A stretch of DNA of 55,253 nucleotides, taken from assembly GCA_022827265.1 (NCBI GenBank), contig JAJDTF010000006.1, positions 1-55,253 on the forward strand, read 5' to 3'. This DNA comes from Acidimicrobiia bacterium. Its GTDB lineage: Bacteria; Actinomycetota; Acidimicrobiia; Acidimicrobiales; Poriferisodalaceae. The translations under genes were made by a program, and so were the position numbers. This document shows, in pieces, positions 15,772-24,422 of the stretch. The notes below the pieces were generated by a model. It was not told where the DNA came from, did no database searches, and was given only the letters and a program-made list of their open reading frames with translations. Within the stretch, counting starts at the first letter, position 1, and the number at the start of each line of letters is the position of its first letter.

Positions 15772-17037
15772 TCAGGTGCGGTCGCGCCAGAGCCGCGCCA
15801 TCCCGGCCGCCGCCCGGTAGATGCCGCGAGGGCCGCGCGGACTGGCTCTGCTCTGCAACAGATCTGTCGAGACGCGCATGGCCAGGTTCCCCATGCGGGG
15901 AGAGCGGATCGCAAGCTGTGTCAGCTTCCTCATCAGCCCGGGCCGGCCCAGCGCACGGGTCGTCAGCCGACCGAGATGGTGGTACTGCTCCCAGCGCTCG
16001 GCAAGCACCGCCTCGTAGCGCTGCAGCTCGAGTCCGTCGTCGGCGTCGAGCGCCCGCCCGATGACCTCGGCCGCCAGCCGGCCGGTTGCCAGTGCCGGGC
16101 CGACGCCATCGCCGTTCCAAGGGTTGACACTGCCTGCTGCGTCGCCGACCACCACCCAATTCGGTCCCGAGCGCGGGCGCACCGATCCTCCCATCGGCAA
16201 TCGGCCGCCTGCCGGTTCGCTGCGAGGACCCGCGGGATCGATCTCCCAGTGCGCAGGGATCTGCTGCGTCCACTGCTCGAAGAGCTGCTCCAGGGAGATG
16301 GCCTCATTCCCGTAGTGATGGCTGAGCAGGCCCACTCCCACATTGGCCGTGCCATCTCCGACCGGGAAGACCCAGCCATAACCCGGCAGCTGGCTCCCAG
16401 CGCGATCGGCCAAAGCAAAGACCGACTCGATCCACGGCTCGGCGTGGCGCGGCGTGGGGTAGTAGGCCCGCATCGCCAGTCCCTGCGCGTAGGTCCGGGT
16501 GTGCACGGTGCCGAGCGCCCGGCCGAAGCCCGAACGCGGACCGTCGGCGATGACGACATAGCGAGCGCGCGCAATCACGTTCTCGTGCAGCGCGCCGCTG
16601 CCGCCCCGAGCGATGCAGCCACGCAGGTGGCCGTCGGTGATCAGCGGCGCCGTGGCCTCCGTGGCGGCGAGGACGCGCGCCCCCGCCGACTGCGCTCGGG
16701 CGAACGTCAGCGCGTCGAGGCGCGACCGGCGCACCACGACGCCGTAGCCGGGCCACCGCTCGCCCTGGGGCCACGACACCTCGAGGCTCTGCCCATGAGC
16801 GGTGATCCGCAGACCGTGATGCCGGTGCCAGCGCGCAGCGCCGGGATCGCAGCCCATGTCGATGAGCTCGCCCACCGCAACCGGAGTGAGTGCATCGCCG
16901 CAGACGCGTTCGCGCGGGTGAGTCGAGCGCTCGATGAGCAGCACATCTCGTCCCGCCTGCGCCAGCCAGTACGCCGCAGCGCAACCCGCTGGCCCGCCAC
17001 CGATGACGAGCACATCGCTGTCGAGTGTCTGGGTCAA
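15772..17037 (-). CDS. FAD-dependent geranylgeranyl-reductase family protein (MenJ-like)
   Basis: About 421 residues if it starts at TTG 17035-17037, just before LTQTLDSDVLVIGGGPAGCA; the frame is open upstream but would overlap the cytochrome c gene. GGGPAGCAAAYWLA is the FAD dinucleotide-binding motif. CGDALTP is the geranylgeranyl-reductase signature after it, and NWVVVGDAAGSVNPWNGDGVG is the second FAD motif. Family members saturate prenyl chains; MenJ (Rv0561c) reduces one isoprene of menaquinone. The location beside quinone-using respiratory complexes supports a menaquinone-reductase role, which is inference. Confidence 0.83.
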   Translation of the reverse strand: MTQTLDSDVLVIGGGPAGCAAAYWLAQAGRDVLLIERSTHPRERVCGDALTPVAVGELIDMGCDPGAARWHRHHGLRITAHGQSLEVSWPQGERWPGYGVVVRRSRLDALTFARAQSAGARVLAATEATAPLITDGHLRGCIARGGSGALHENVIARARYVVIADGPRSGFGRALGTVHTRTYAQGLAMRAYYPTPRHAEPWIESVFALADRAGSQLPGYGWVFPVGDGTANVGVGLLSHHYGNEAISLEQLFEQWTQQIPAHWEIDPAGPRSEPAGGRLPMGGSVRPRSGPNWVVVGDAAGSVNPWNGDGVGPALATGRLAAEVIGRALDADDGLELQRYEAVLAERWEQYHHLGRLTTRALGRPGLMRKLTQLAIRSPRMGNLAMRVSTDLLQSRASPRGPRGIYRAAAGMARLWRDRT

Positions 17038-17111
17038 AGTGCCGTGATCACGATCAGGGTTCCCGCTCGGTGGGGAATCGGCATGGGCGCCGTGGCGCCG
17101 CGGAGATGGCC

Positions 17112-17891
17112 CTAGTGGCCGCCGCCACCCCCGCCGCCGGACAGGGCGCCGCCACCGAGATGCTCCCACTCGGCATCGCGCTCGGCTGCCACTTCGTCGC
17201 TGATCGCTTCACCGCCGATCACTTCGCGTACATAGCGCGCGACCGAATAGAGCTGATGGTCGTTGAGCACATCGCCGAACGCGGGCATGGCCGCTGCGTT
17301 GTCGCTGCCGCCGGAGATGTGTGCGCCGCCAGGCCGGTTGGGATCGCCGTAGACCTGCCCGAGCCCGAGGCCTTCGGAGCCCACCGAGATCCACTCGATG
17401 AACGAGTCGTCCAGGCTCGGGAAGGTCAGCAGCACCTCGCCGTTCCACAGCGGGCGCCCTACCAAGCCCCCGTCGGAACCAGCGCCGTCGCCGCCGTGAC
17501 AGCTCGAGCACCTCACTGCGTAGGTGGTCGCTCCCTCGTTGATGGCGGTGATCGGTTCGGGGGGCGGCTCGGTCAGCTTCACGTACACAAACGCCCACAG
17601 CGGCAGGCAGAACAGCACGGGCAGCACCCAGATGGGAATCCGATGCCGCGTCTGGGCTGCGATCACCCATGACGGATCGGGCGGAGCCTCAGGTTCGACT
17701 TCGAGCTGGGCCGCCTCGCGCGCGGCAGCAATCATCTCGGCCTGGGTTGGCCCAGCGGCTGCAGCTGCTCCCGCTGCGGGTGCCGCCGCGCCCGCATCGT
17801 CGCCGCCACCGCTGCCGTCGTCTTCGAGGACCCCGAGCGCGATGCGACGCTGTCGCGAGCGCTCCAGCAGGTACTCGGGAACTTCGGTCAC
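17112..17891 (-). CDS. membrane-anchored monoheme cytochrome c
   Basis: 259 residues from a GTG at 17889-17891; earlier in-frame codons encode nonconserved sequence. Residues 1-15 (TEVPEYLLERSRQRR) precede an Ala/Gly-rich stretch. One membrane helix (IPIWVLPVLFCLPLWAFVYV) lies near the middle, and the exported C-terminal domain has one heme motif CSSCHGGDG and a candidate Met ligand in AAAMPAFGDVL. It ends with a Gly/His tail. It diverges from the bc-complex operon and probably accepts electrons from, or belongs to, that complex. The geranylgeranyl-reductase gene follows. Confidence 0.85.
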   Translation of the reverse strand: MTEVPEYLLERSRQRRIALGVLEDDGSGGGDDAGAAAPAAGAAAAAGPTQAEMIAAAREAAQLEVEPEAPPDPSWVIAAQTRHRIPIWVLPVLFCLPLWAFVYVKLTEPPPEPITAINEGATTYAVRCSSCHGGDGAGSDGGLVGRPLWNGEVLLTFPSLDDSFIEWISVGSEGLGLGQVYGDPNRPGGAHISGGSDNAAAMPAFGDVLNDHQLYSVARYVREVIGGEAISDEVAAERDAEWEHLGGGALSGGGGGGGH

Positions 17892-18234
17892 GGGATCCTC
17901 CGCGGGGTTGCCCCCAGGGTTCTGGCACGGCGGCAAGGCCAAGTTCGCAGGGCACGATACGCGCCCGAGCGCACCGAGGCGCAAGTCTGCCACGCAGTCA
18001 CGCCGATGGCGCAGACTGCCGCACCTGATTGGGGCATCCGATTGGGCCGTCCGGATGGGTCAGCCCGAATTGTGGCGACTGCTGGCTGTCGTGCTAGAAC
18101 ATCACGCGCCATGGCCGGGGCGCCGGTAATCTTTGCCCCGGTCTCGCTGCGGCTGACGCACTCGATGCACTATCGATTGGGCCAGTTCGCAACAGTCCTG
18201 ACACGCCGACGGGAGAACGCGGGAGGAACACCGA
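17892..18234. promoter_or_regulatory. divergent intergenic region between cytochrome c and bc operons
   Basis: 343 bp with no supported gene. It must contain promoters for both directions. A weak candidate for the plus-strand operon is TTGTGG (18070-18075), 19 bp, TAGAAC (18095-18100). A ribosome-binding site GGGAGG at 18220-18225 serves the GTG at 18235. Confidence 0.35.
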
Positions 18235-18669
18235 GTGGTTGCACTCGTCACATCGATCCTCGTCACCGCGCTGATGGTCTACCTGCTGGTGTGGTACGGC
18301 AAGCGCCGCCCGACCGACCGTCCCACTACCTGGGGCGAGGCCATGCTGGGGGCCGCCTACGTCTTCATGCTGATGCTGCTGGTATTCGGCGTCGTGCCCG
18401 ACCGCTGGATTCGCCTGACCGACAACGAGTGGGGCTGGTCGGTCGAACGCTTCCTGGTCACCGAAGGCCAGTTCATGGAGTCGCCTATTCTCTTCCCGCC
18501 GACGCGCATCGACCTCAAGAAGGTCAGCGACATCGTGGTCGTCATCGAGCACCTGATCGCGTTCATCGGGCTGCCGGTGCTCGCGATGTGGTGGCAGAAG
18601 CGCGACAAGGCCCAACCCGCCGCCGAGCCGATCTCCGACTTCGGCCGTCCCCTGGTCAAGGGCAACTGA
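18235..18669 (+). CDS. membrane protein at the head of the cytochrome bc operon
   Basis: 144 residues from GTG 18235 with GGGAGG 10 bp upstream. Three hydrophobic segments: residues about 2-20, 36-52 and 105-120. The short Arg/Lys-rich end may face the cytosol. I do not recognise the family. Its place 11 bp before a ferredoxin gene, ahead of cytochrome b, suggests a subunit or assembly factor of the bc complex that could anchor the ferredoxin (inference). Confidence 0.7.
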   Translation: MVALVTSILVTALMVYLLVWYGKRRPTDRPTTWGEAMLGAAYVFMLMLLVFGVVPDRWIRLTDNEWGWSVERFLVTEGQFMESPILFPPTRIDLKKVSDIVVVIEHLIAFIGLPVLAMWWQKRDKAQPAAEPISDFGRPLVKGN

Positions 18670-18680
18670 GGGCAAGACGA

Positions 18681-19097
18681 ATGGCTGCCAACGACGCGAA
18701 CCCGCCGATGCCCAAGTTCCGGGATGACTACCTGCTGCAGCAGGTCGATGCCTCCTACCTCGATGCAGCCGTCAAGCCCAAGCAGTTCATCAACATCGAC
18801 CAGTCCGAGTGCATCCAGTGCGAGGGCTGTGTCGACATCTGCCCGTGGAAGTGCATCTGGTACGTGTCCACCGAGGCGGTCGACGAAGCCGTCGGCGTGG
18901 ATCTGCCGGGGCTCGACCCCACCGACAACGCGATCTTCATCATCGACGACGACGTGTGCACCCGCTGTGCGCTGTGCGTCGATCGCTGCCCGACCGGCGT
19001 GATCACGCTGGGGCGGGTCAGCAACAACCCCCCGCCGTCGGGCGACGTCCACGGCCGTACCCACACCCACGGCTACGCCTACGGGATGCGCCTGTAG
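18681..19097 (+). CDS. 2x[4Fe-4S] ferredoxin in the cytochrome bc operon
   Basis: 138 residues from ATG 18681. Two cluster-binding motifs are present: CIQCEGCVDICP around residues 50-61 and CTRCALCVDRCP around residues 93-104, each C-x2-C-x2-C-x3-C-P. The spacing between them is longer than in bacterial 8Fe ferredoxins, and there is an N-terminal extension of about 45 residues and a His/Gly-rich tail (HGRTHTHGYAYG). No export signal, so it is probably cytosolic. A ferredoxin inside a cytochrome bc operon is unusual; it may donate electrons to, or accept them from, the membrane complex. Confidence 0.85.
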   Translation: MAANDANPPMPKFRDDYLLQQVDASYLDAAVKPKQFINIDQSECIQCEGCVDICPWKCIWYVSTEAVDEAVGVDLPGLDPTDNAIFIIDDDVCTRCALCVDRCPTGVITLGRVSNNPPPSGDVHGRTHTHGYAYGMRL

Positions 19098-19160
19098 GCC
19101 GGCCGGAATGCTCGTACTGCTGAGACTGCGAAGGACCCGGTCCACCTAGACCAAAGAGAT

Positions 19161-19961
19161 ATGGCGAACACTCTCGAGTCCCCCGATACCAAGCCGAAGC
19201 TGCCGCAGCGTCTCCAGAACGCGCAGCAGCAGGCGGCCGATTGGATGCAGGACAGCCAGTTCTGGACATCGATCTTCCGGCCTGGGTCGATCTTCCGCAA
19301 GGGCTACACCGACAGCCCCCGGAACCGGTCCTACGTCATCATGAACAGCGTCCTGTATCACCTTCACCCGGTGAAGGTGAAGCGTCACGCCGTCAAGGTG
19401 AGCTACACGCTGTGCCTGGGCGGTCTGAGCTTCTTCCTGTTCATCCTGCTGACGATCACGGGCATCTTCCTGATGTTCTTCTACCGGCCGACCGACACGG
19501 CCGCGTGGCTAGACATCGAGAGCCTCCACACGCAGGTGGCATTCGGCCTGCTCGTGCGCAACATGCACCGATGGGCCGCGCACCTCATGGTGATCACCGT
19601 GTTCCTGCACATGGCCCGCGTCTTCTATCACGGTGCCTACAAGGCGCCGCGAGAATTCAATTGGGTCGTCGGCGTCATGCTGCTGCAGCTCACCCTGCTG
19701 CTGGCCTTCACCGGCTACCTGCTGCCGTGGGATCAGCTCGCGCTGTGGGCGGTCACGGTGGGCACGAACATGATGGGCTTCACGCCGGTATTCGGCGAAC
19801 AAGTCCGGTTCGTACTGCTCGGCGGCCAACAGATCGGAGCGGAGACGTTATTGCGCTGGTACGTGCTGCACGTCTTGATGCTCCCCTTTGTCATCGTCAT
19901 CTTCATGGCGATCCATTTCTGGCGAGTGAGAAAGGACGGAGGCATTTCGGGGCCGCTGTAG
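19161..19961 (+). CDS. cytochrome b, N-terminal (b6-like) subunit of the bc complex
   Basis: 266 residues from ATG 19161. Four membrane helices with the bis-heme ligands: His in HRWAAHLMVITVFLHMARVF and in YVLHVLMLPFVIVIFMAIHF. Also GYLLPWDQLALWA, the quinol-site region typical of cytochrome b. It ends after helix D (RVRKDGGISGPL), like cytochrome b6. It works in the membrane with the separate subunit-IV-like gene downstream, oxidising menaquinol and passing electrons to the Rieske protein and heme b. Most actinobacteria have a single fused QcrB, so the split form is notable. Confidence 0.92.
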   Translation: MANTLESPDTKPKLPQRLQNAQQQAADWMQDSQFWTSIFRPGSIFRKGYTDSPRNRSYVIMNSVLYHLHPVKVKRHAVKVSYTLCLGGLSFFLFILLTITGIFLMFFYRPTDTAAWLDIESLHTQVAFGLLVRNMHRWAAHLMVITVFLHMARVFYHGAYKAPREFNWVVGVMLLQLTLLLAFTGYLLPWDQLALWAVTVGTNMMGFTPVFGEQVRFVLLGGQQIGAETLLRWYVLHVLMLPFVIVIFMAIHFWRVRKDGGISGPL

Positions 19962-19988
19962 GAAGCGTGACCGTCCCGAACCATCAGC

Positions 19989-20771
19989 ATGACTGAGATC
20001 CCCGAACACCTCCTGCGCCGGAGCGCCGAAGCCAGGGCCCGCGCTACTGGCGCGCCCGCAGCCGGTGAGGGCGAGGCGCCGGCCGCCGCGCAACCCGACG
20101 ACGATGACGGCGTCACGATCCCTCGCTCACTGCTGGAAGCCAGCCAGCAGCCCGGCGGCGCGCCCGCAGTTGCCGGCATGGCGGCGTATGGAACGCCGCA
20201 AGCAGGCTCAGGGCCGGCCGGCGGTGGGGGAGTGGCCACCGCGCTGCCGCCGCTGATGGCAGGGCCCGCAGGCAACACTCACCGGCTGTTGACGGTCGTC
20301 AAGTCGGGCTCGATCCAGGACGTCAAGGCCAGCCCCGGCGACAAGGTCCACGTCTGGCCGCACTTGCTGGCTGCTGAATTCACCGCAGCGCTGTTCATCA
20401 CGGCCTTCACGCTGGTCTTCTCGCTGTTCATCAACGCACCGCTGCTCGAGCTCGCCAACCACAACGAGACGCCCAACCCGTCCAAGGCGCCGTGGTACTT
20501 CCTGGGCCTGCAGGAACTGCTCACGATGTTCGACCCGATGATCGCCGGCGTGACGATCCCCGGGGTCGCGCTCATACTGCTGGCCTTCGCCCCCTATGTC
20601 GACAAGAACCCGTCTCTGCGCCCAGAAGACCGCAAGTTCGCCATCTCGATCCAGACGATCCACCTCATGTTCTGGGCAGTGCTGGTGATCATCGGCTCGT
20701 TCTTCCGGGGGCAGGGCTTCAACTTCACCTACCCGTGGGACACCGGTCTGCACGGCATCTTCCACCTGTAG
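19989..20771 (+). CDS. cytochrome b, C-terminal (subunit-IV-like) protein
   Basis: 260 residues from ATG 19989. The N-terminal about 100 residues are soluble and Ala/Gly-rich, starting TEIPEHLLRRSAEAR, and contain a second similar block VTIPRSLLEASQ. The rest has three membrane helices and the quinol-oxidation loop NPSKAPWYFLGLQELL, the equivalent of the PEWY region (here APWY). It completes the split cytochrome b. The N-terminal motif recurs in the divergent cytochrome c (TEVPEYLLERS). Confidence 0.9.
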   Translation: MTEIPEHLLRRSAEARARATGAPAAGEGEAPAAAQPDDDDGVTIPRSLLEASQQPGGAPAVAGMAAYGTPQAGSGPAGGGGVATALPPLMAGPAGNTHRLLTVVKSGSIQDVKASPGDKVHVWPHLLAAEFTAALFITAFTLVFSLFINAPLLELANHNETPNPSKAPWYFLGLQELLTMFDPMIAGVTIPGVALILLAFAPYVDKNPSLRPEDRKFAISIQTIHLMFWAVLVIIGSFFRGQGFNFTYPWDTGLHGIFHL

Positions 20772-20783
20772 GAGCACGTCGGC

Positions 20784-21671
20784 ATGTCCACCGGAACCAT
20801 CCTCGCGATCGCCATCCCGGTCATCGTCGTGCTGGGTGCCGTGGTCGCGTTCGTCTCCTTGCGTCGCCGGGACGCCACCGGCCTGGGGTACCTGTCACGC
20901 GAGACTCGCCGGCGCGACGAGCTGGCAGCGATCGCTGGCGACGAAGCTGCTGCTGGCGACGACACAGGTGCATTCGGCGTCAGCGCGCAAGCACAAGAGC
21001 TGGAGCGCTCGGTGGCCGCCGAGCGCCGCCCGTCGCCCGTCGCCACCGCGGAGCCCGAGCTGCCCCAGGACTGGGCGCCGCCGCCATCCGACGAGGTGGG
21101 TGTCACCCGCCGGCAGTTCCTGAACCGGTCCTCGGTGTTGCTGATGGCGACGGGTCTCGGCACCTTCAATGCGGCCATGCTCGCCTTCCTCTGGCCGCGC
21201 CCGACAGGCGGATTCGGCTCGAAGATCAAGATCGGCACAGTCGCATCAGTTGACGAGGCGATCTCGTCGTCCACTCCGGCCGAGAACTTCTCGTACTTCT
21301 CCGAGGCGCAGAGCTACATCCAGCCGTACCCGACTGATTCAGCCACGCTGTCCAACGCAGAGACGGTGTACGGCGGTGCGGTGCTCGAAGGCATGCGGCT
21401 GGGTTATGTCGCGCTGTGGCAGGTCTGCCCGCACCTTGGCTGCAAGGTGCCAGTGTGCGGCAGCTCGCAGTGGTTCGAGTGCCCCTGCCACGGCTCGAAG
21501 TACAACCGCGTCGGCGAGAAGAAGTCCGGGCCGGCACCCCGTGGCATGGACCGCTTCCCGGTGACCATCGAGGGCGGCAACGTCTTCGTCGACACCGGCA
21601 AGGTGTCGCAGGGACCGGCGATCGGCACCGACAGCACGGGCCAGGGCCTCGAGGGGCCGCACTGTGCCTGA
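20784..21671 (+). CDS. Rieske [2Fe-2S] protein of the bc complex
   Basis: 295 residues from ATG 20784. A first helix (IVVLGAVVAFVSL) and a second after TRRQFLNRSSVLLMATGLG, which resembles a Tat-type start inside the protein. The cluster motifs are CPHLGCKV and CPCHGSKYN, giving two Cys and two His ligands plus the disulfide pair. Receives electrons from quinol at the outer face and passes them to cytochrome c. Overlaps the diheme cytochrome c gene by 8 bp. Confidence 0.94.
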   Translation: MSTGTILAIAIPVIVVLGAVVAFVSLRRRDATGLGYLSRETRRRDELAAIAGDEAAAGDDTGAFGVSAQAQELERSVAAERRPSPVATAEPELPQDWAPPPSDEVGVTRRQFLNRSSVLLMATGLGTFNAAMLAFLWPRPTGGFGSKIKIGTVASVDEAISSSTPAENFSYFSEAQSYIQPYPTDSATLSNAETVYGGAVLEGMRLGYVALWQVCPHLGCKVPVCGSSQWFECPCHGSKYNRVGEKKSGPAPRGMDRFPVTIEGGNVFVDTGKVSQGPAIGTDSTGQGLEGPHCA

Positions 21672-22803
21672 GCTCAGCCGCATGCTGGCCGTCAGCACGG
21701 AGCGTTCGATCGCGATCGTCCTCTTGGCGGTCGTCGTGGTCGGCTGGGCGATCTACGTCTTCGTCAACATCCGCCAGGCGAAGTCCGAGGCCGGCAGCGA
21801 GATCGAGCTGGCGCCCAACCGCGGCAACCTGCCCGACGACGAGGAACTCGAAGGCCGCCGGCTGGAGAAGGTGCAGGCCTTCGGTGTGCTGATGCTGCTG
21901 ATCATGGCGCTCGTGCTGCCCGTCTACTGGATGCTCGAAGGCGGGCGCCGTTCAGGTGCGGAGACGTCGTTCTCCGAAGCTGCTGTGAGTCGCGGCGAGG
22001 CTGTCGCAACCGCCGCGGAGTGCTTCGACTGCCATGGCGCCGATCTCGGCGGCGCGCGTTTCGCTCCGGTGGTGCTCGACATCGGCCACCAGTTCTCCGA
22101 CAAGGAGTCCTTCGTCATCAATACGACGTGGGAGGCGCCGTCTCTCGACGACGTGTTCACGCGTTTCGACACCGATGCCGAGACCCTCGACGAGGTCAGC
22201 GAGGTTCGTCAGATCCTGGTGTATGGCCGAGGCGTGATGCCGGCATGGGGTCTCGAGGGCGGCGGTCCCTACAACGACCAGCAGATCGACGACCTCGTGG
22301 CATGGCTGTGGGACAACAGGATCACCGACTCCGAAGCACAGGCGCGGGCTGCAGCCCGCTACGAGACGGAGTTCGCGGCTCAGCGTGAGACGAATCCGGC
22401 GGTGACCCAGGGCGAGGTCTTGTTCGACCTCCACTGCGCCCGGTGCCACACGCCACGCTGGCCCGGCCGCGGCGGTGCCCAGCTGCCCAACAACGGCGGA
22501 ACGATCGAGGTGCTTCCCGGTCCCGATGGCGCCGGACGCTACGGACCGGCGCTCAACAGCGTGAGCCTCCGGAGACTGTTCCCGGACATGGCAGATCATG
22601 TCTCGTTCATCTCCGATGGCGCCGCGGACAACGTGGCCTACGGTCAGTTCGCACGTCTCGGCAACTACGGCATGCCCGGCTTCGGGCGGGTGCTCAGCGA
22701 GCGTGAGATTCGCGCGATTGCCGCCTATGAGCGCAACCTCGACCCGCAGAGCCAGAGCGCGGTCGGCTTTGATCGGCTGCACGAAGCGGGAGACGACGAA
22801 TGA
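21664..22803 (+). CDS. membrane-anchored diheme cytochrome c
   Basis: 379 residues from GTG 21664. Two N-terminal membrane helices (around residues 14-34 and 72-91), then two cytochrome c domains with heme motifs CFDCHGAD and CARCHTPR. Candidate axial Met residues are in GVMPAWG and YGMPGFG. Both domains would face the outside. Likely a QcrC-like electron acceptor of the bc complex, passing electrons on to the terminal oxidase. Overlaps the next gene by 4 bp (ATGA). Confidence 0.9.
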   Translation: MPELSRMLAVSTERSIAIVLLAVVVVGWAIYVFVNIRQAKSEAGSEIELAPNRGNLPDDEELEGRRLEKVQAFGVLMLLIMALVLPVYWMLEGGRRSGAETSFSEAAVSRGEAVATAAECFDCHGADLGGARFAPVVLDIGHQFSDKESFVINTTWEAPSLDDVFTRFDTDAETLDEVSEVRQILVYGRGVMPAWGLEGGGPYNDQQIDDLVAWLWDNRITDSEAQARAAARYETEFAAQRETNPAVTQGEVLFDLHCARCHTPRWPGRGGAQLPNNGGTIEVLPGPDGAGRYGPALNSVSLRRLFPDMADHVSFISDGAADNVAYGQFARLGNYGMPGFGRVLSEREIRAIAAYERNLDPQSQSAVGFDRLHEAGDDE

Positions 22804-23696
22804 CCGCCTCGCACCTGCTCGGCATCGTCAGCTGGGATCCGGTTCTCACCGGGTACTTGGCCGTCATCATCGGCATCGCCGTGCTGTGCGGATCGGTGTA
22901 CTTGCTGCTGGCCACCAACCTCGGTGTGCGTCTCGGCTTCCTGGTTGCGTGGACCGGGCTGTGGGGCTGGATGCTGCTGATGTCGATCATCTGGTGGGTG
23001 TTCGGCATCGGTTGGATCGGCAGCCAGCCCGGTTGGAACGTGCTGCAGGTCACCTCCAATCCCGCGACGGTGCTGGTCGACGAAGTGCAGCAGCTCGAGG
23101 GCGTCCCTGTCGATCGGTCGCCTCCCGGCTGGATCGATATCGCGATCGAGGAGGCATCAGACGACGACGCCGAGGAGGTCACCGATCCCGAGATCGTCGA
23201 AGCTCAGGCGTTCGCGGCTGACGCCCGCTCGGCGGCCGATGGACACGTCGTCTGCGACGGTGCAGACCCGCGCCGGCTGCTGGCGGTGAATTCGTGCTTG
23301 TTCTCGGCCGCGGACCAATACAAGACGTACCGGGTGCTGATCCGGGGCGGCGAGCGATACCGACCGTTGAGCATTCCCGACAACGCCGTCACGCAGTACT
23401 TCCTGCCGAGCAGGGGCAGGCCGCATTACGCCGTCGTGCAGATCCAGCCGTACCAGCCGAGGGTCGAGATCGACCCGAACGTGTTCGGCGACGACGGCAA
23501 GATCGTGGTGCCTGCGCCTCAGATCGACGAGAACGAGCCGGTGTATTCGGTGGTGCTGGTGCGTGACCACGGCAGCGTGCGGCTCCGCCCGGCCCTGCTC
23601 ACGATCTTCTCCGCCCTGCTGTTCGGTTTGGGCTGCTACCACCTGCATCGACGGGATCAGGCGATCTGGGCGGTGCGCGAAGCTGCGGGCCAGTGA
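22800..23696 (+). CDS. membrane protein, last gene of the bc operon
   Basis: 298 residues from ATG 22800 (4-bp overlap with the diheme cytochrome c). Two adjacent membrane helices near the N-terminus (LAVIIGIAVLCGSVYLLL and LVAWTGLWGWMLLMSIIW), a large soluble domain of about 180 residues with two cysteines (VVCDG, NSCLFS), and a C-terminal helix around residues 262-280. Family not recognised. Strict coupling suggests an accessory subunit or assembly protein of the complex. Confidence 0.75.
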   Translation: MTASHLLGIVSWDPVLTGYLAVIIGIAVLCGSVYLLLATNLGVRLGFLVAWTGLWGWMLLMSIIWWVFGIGWIGSQPGWNVLQVTSNPATVLVDEVQQLEGVPVDRSPPGWIDIAIEEASDDDAEEVTDPEIVEAQAFAADARSAADGHVVCDGADPRRLLAVNSCLFSAADQYKTYRVLIRGGERYRPLSIPDNAVTQYFLPSRGRPHYAVVQIQPYQPRVEIDPNVFGDDGKIVVPAPQIDENEPVYSVVLVRDHGSVRLRPALLTIFSALLFGLGCYHLHRRDQAIWAVREAAGQ

Positions 23697-23700
23697 ACCC

Positions 23701-23768
23701 AGAGGCTGAGCCGCGAGGCGAAGCCGTGGCCCGAGCGGCCCGTGAGCGCAGCGAACAAGAGCGGGAAA
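23701..23768 (+). repeat. 68-bp dispersed repeat, copy 1
   Basis: Matches 33660-33727 at 64 of 68 positions without gaps (my alignment by eye). Here it is intergenic, starting 4 bp after the stop of the membrane protein gene and 112 bp before nuoA. It carries no terminal repeats or ORF of its own. The remainder of 23769-23879 shows no gene. Confidence 0.9.
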
Positions 23769-23879
23769 CAATTGGTGGGGCAGCAAGATGGTTGACCTAG
23801 CCGGGCGCCTTCCTGCGACCTGTTTTGGGCCAGACTGGGGCCGGCATCTGATCACCGACGCGCCGAAAGGGTCCGGGGC

Positions 23880-24422
23880 ATGAACAATGGCTTGGCGGAA
23901 TACCTGCCGGTGTTGGTCCTCGGCGTGCTCGCTGTTCTGTTCGTGCTGCTGAGCATCATCGCGTCGCGGCTGCTGGCACCCCAGCGCAGCACGAATGCCA
24001 AGCTGGCGTCGTACGAGTGCGGCATCGTCGACCAGGCCGCCATTCCCGAGCGATTCCCGGTGCGCTTCTACCTCGTGGCGATGCTGTTCATCATGTTCGA
24101 CATCGAGATCGTCTTCCTGTATCCGTGGGCGGTCGCGAACAGCCAGCTCGGCCTCTTCGGCTTCATGGCGATGCTGATCTTCGTCGTGATCTTCTTCCTG
24201 TCGTTCGTTTACGAGCTGGCGATGGGCGGGCTGGAGTGGGGCCCGCGCAAGCGCCGCGTCCTCCCGCTGCCGCCGGCCAGCCGCAGCGGGATCGCTGGCG
24301 TGCGCACGGTTGGGCTGACCGGCCGCGAGCACCTCCCAGACGCCGCATGGAGCGGCGCAGGCCAGCACGACGCCGCGTGGAGTGGCGTACAGCAACCCAG
24401 TAGCGGGACGGCGGCAGGCTGA
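23880..24422 (+). CDS. nuoA: NADH-quinone oxidoreductase subunit A
   Basis: 180 residues from ATG 23880. NuoA is a three-helix membrane subunit near the quinone channel. Signatures: [34 protein letters not shown] and the third helix [16 protein letters not shown]. The C-terminal tail of about 60 residues is longer than in typical NuoA (about 120 total) and contains two copies of a DAAWSG-x-x-x-H/Q unit from a 30-bp tandem duplication. First gene of the 14-gene cluster; the stop overlaps nuoB (TGATG). Confidence 0.95.
   Translation: MNNGLAEYLPVLVLGVLAVLFVLLSIIASRLLAPQRSTNAKLASYECGIVDQAAIPERFPVRFYLVAMLFIMFDIEIVFLYPWAVANSQLGLFGFMAMLIFVVIFFLSFVYELAMGGLEWGPRKRRVLPLPPASRSGIAGVRTVGLTGREHLPDAAWSGAGQHDAAWSGVQQPSSGTAAG
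24339..24387 (+). repeat. 30-bp-period tandem duplication at the 3' end of nuoA
   Basis: Copies at 24339-24357 and 24369-24387 match at 17 of 19 bases and encode the repeated DAAWSG in the NuoA tail. In-frame (10 codons), so the reading frame is kept. Confidence 0.75.

Noticed and set aside
17038-17169. N-terminal extension of the geranylgeranyl-reductase-like protein
   Set aside because: Would overlap the cytochrome c gene and is Arg/Pro/Gly-rich; the FAD motif starts just after the TTG at 17037.
19967-19996. 9-codon ORF between the two cytochrome b genes overlapping the second start
   Set aside because: Very short, does not touch the upstream stop, and expected often by chance.
23701-23768. 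Insertion-sequence fragment
   Set aside because: No transposase reading frame, terminal inverted repeats or target duplication visible around either copy of the 68-bp repeat.
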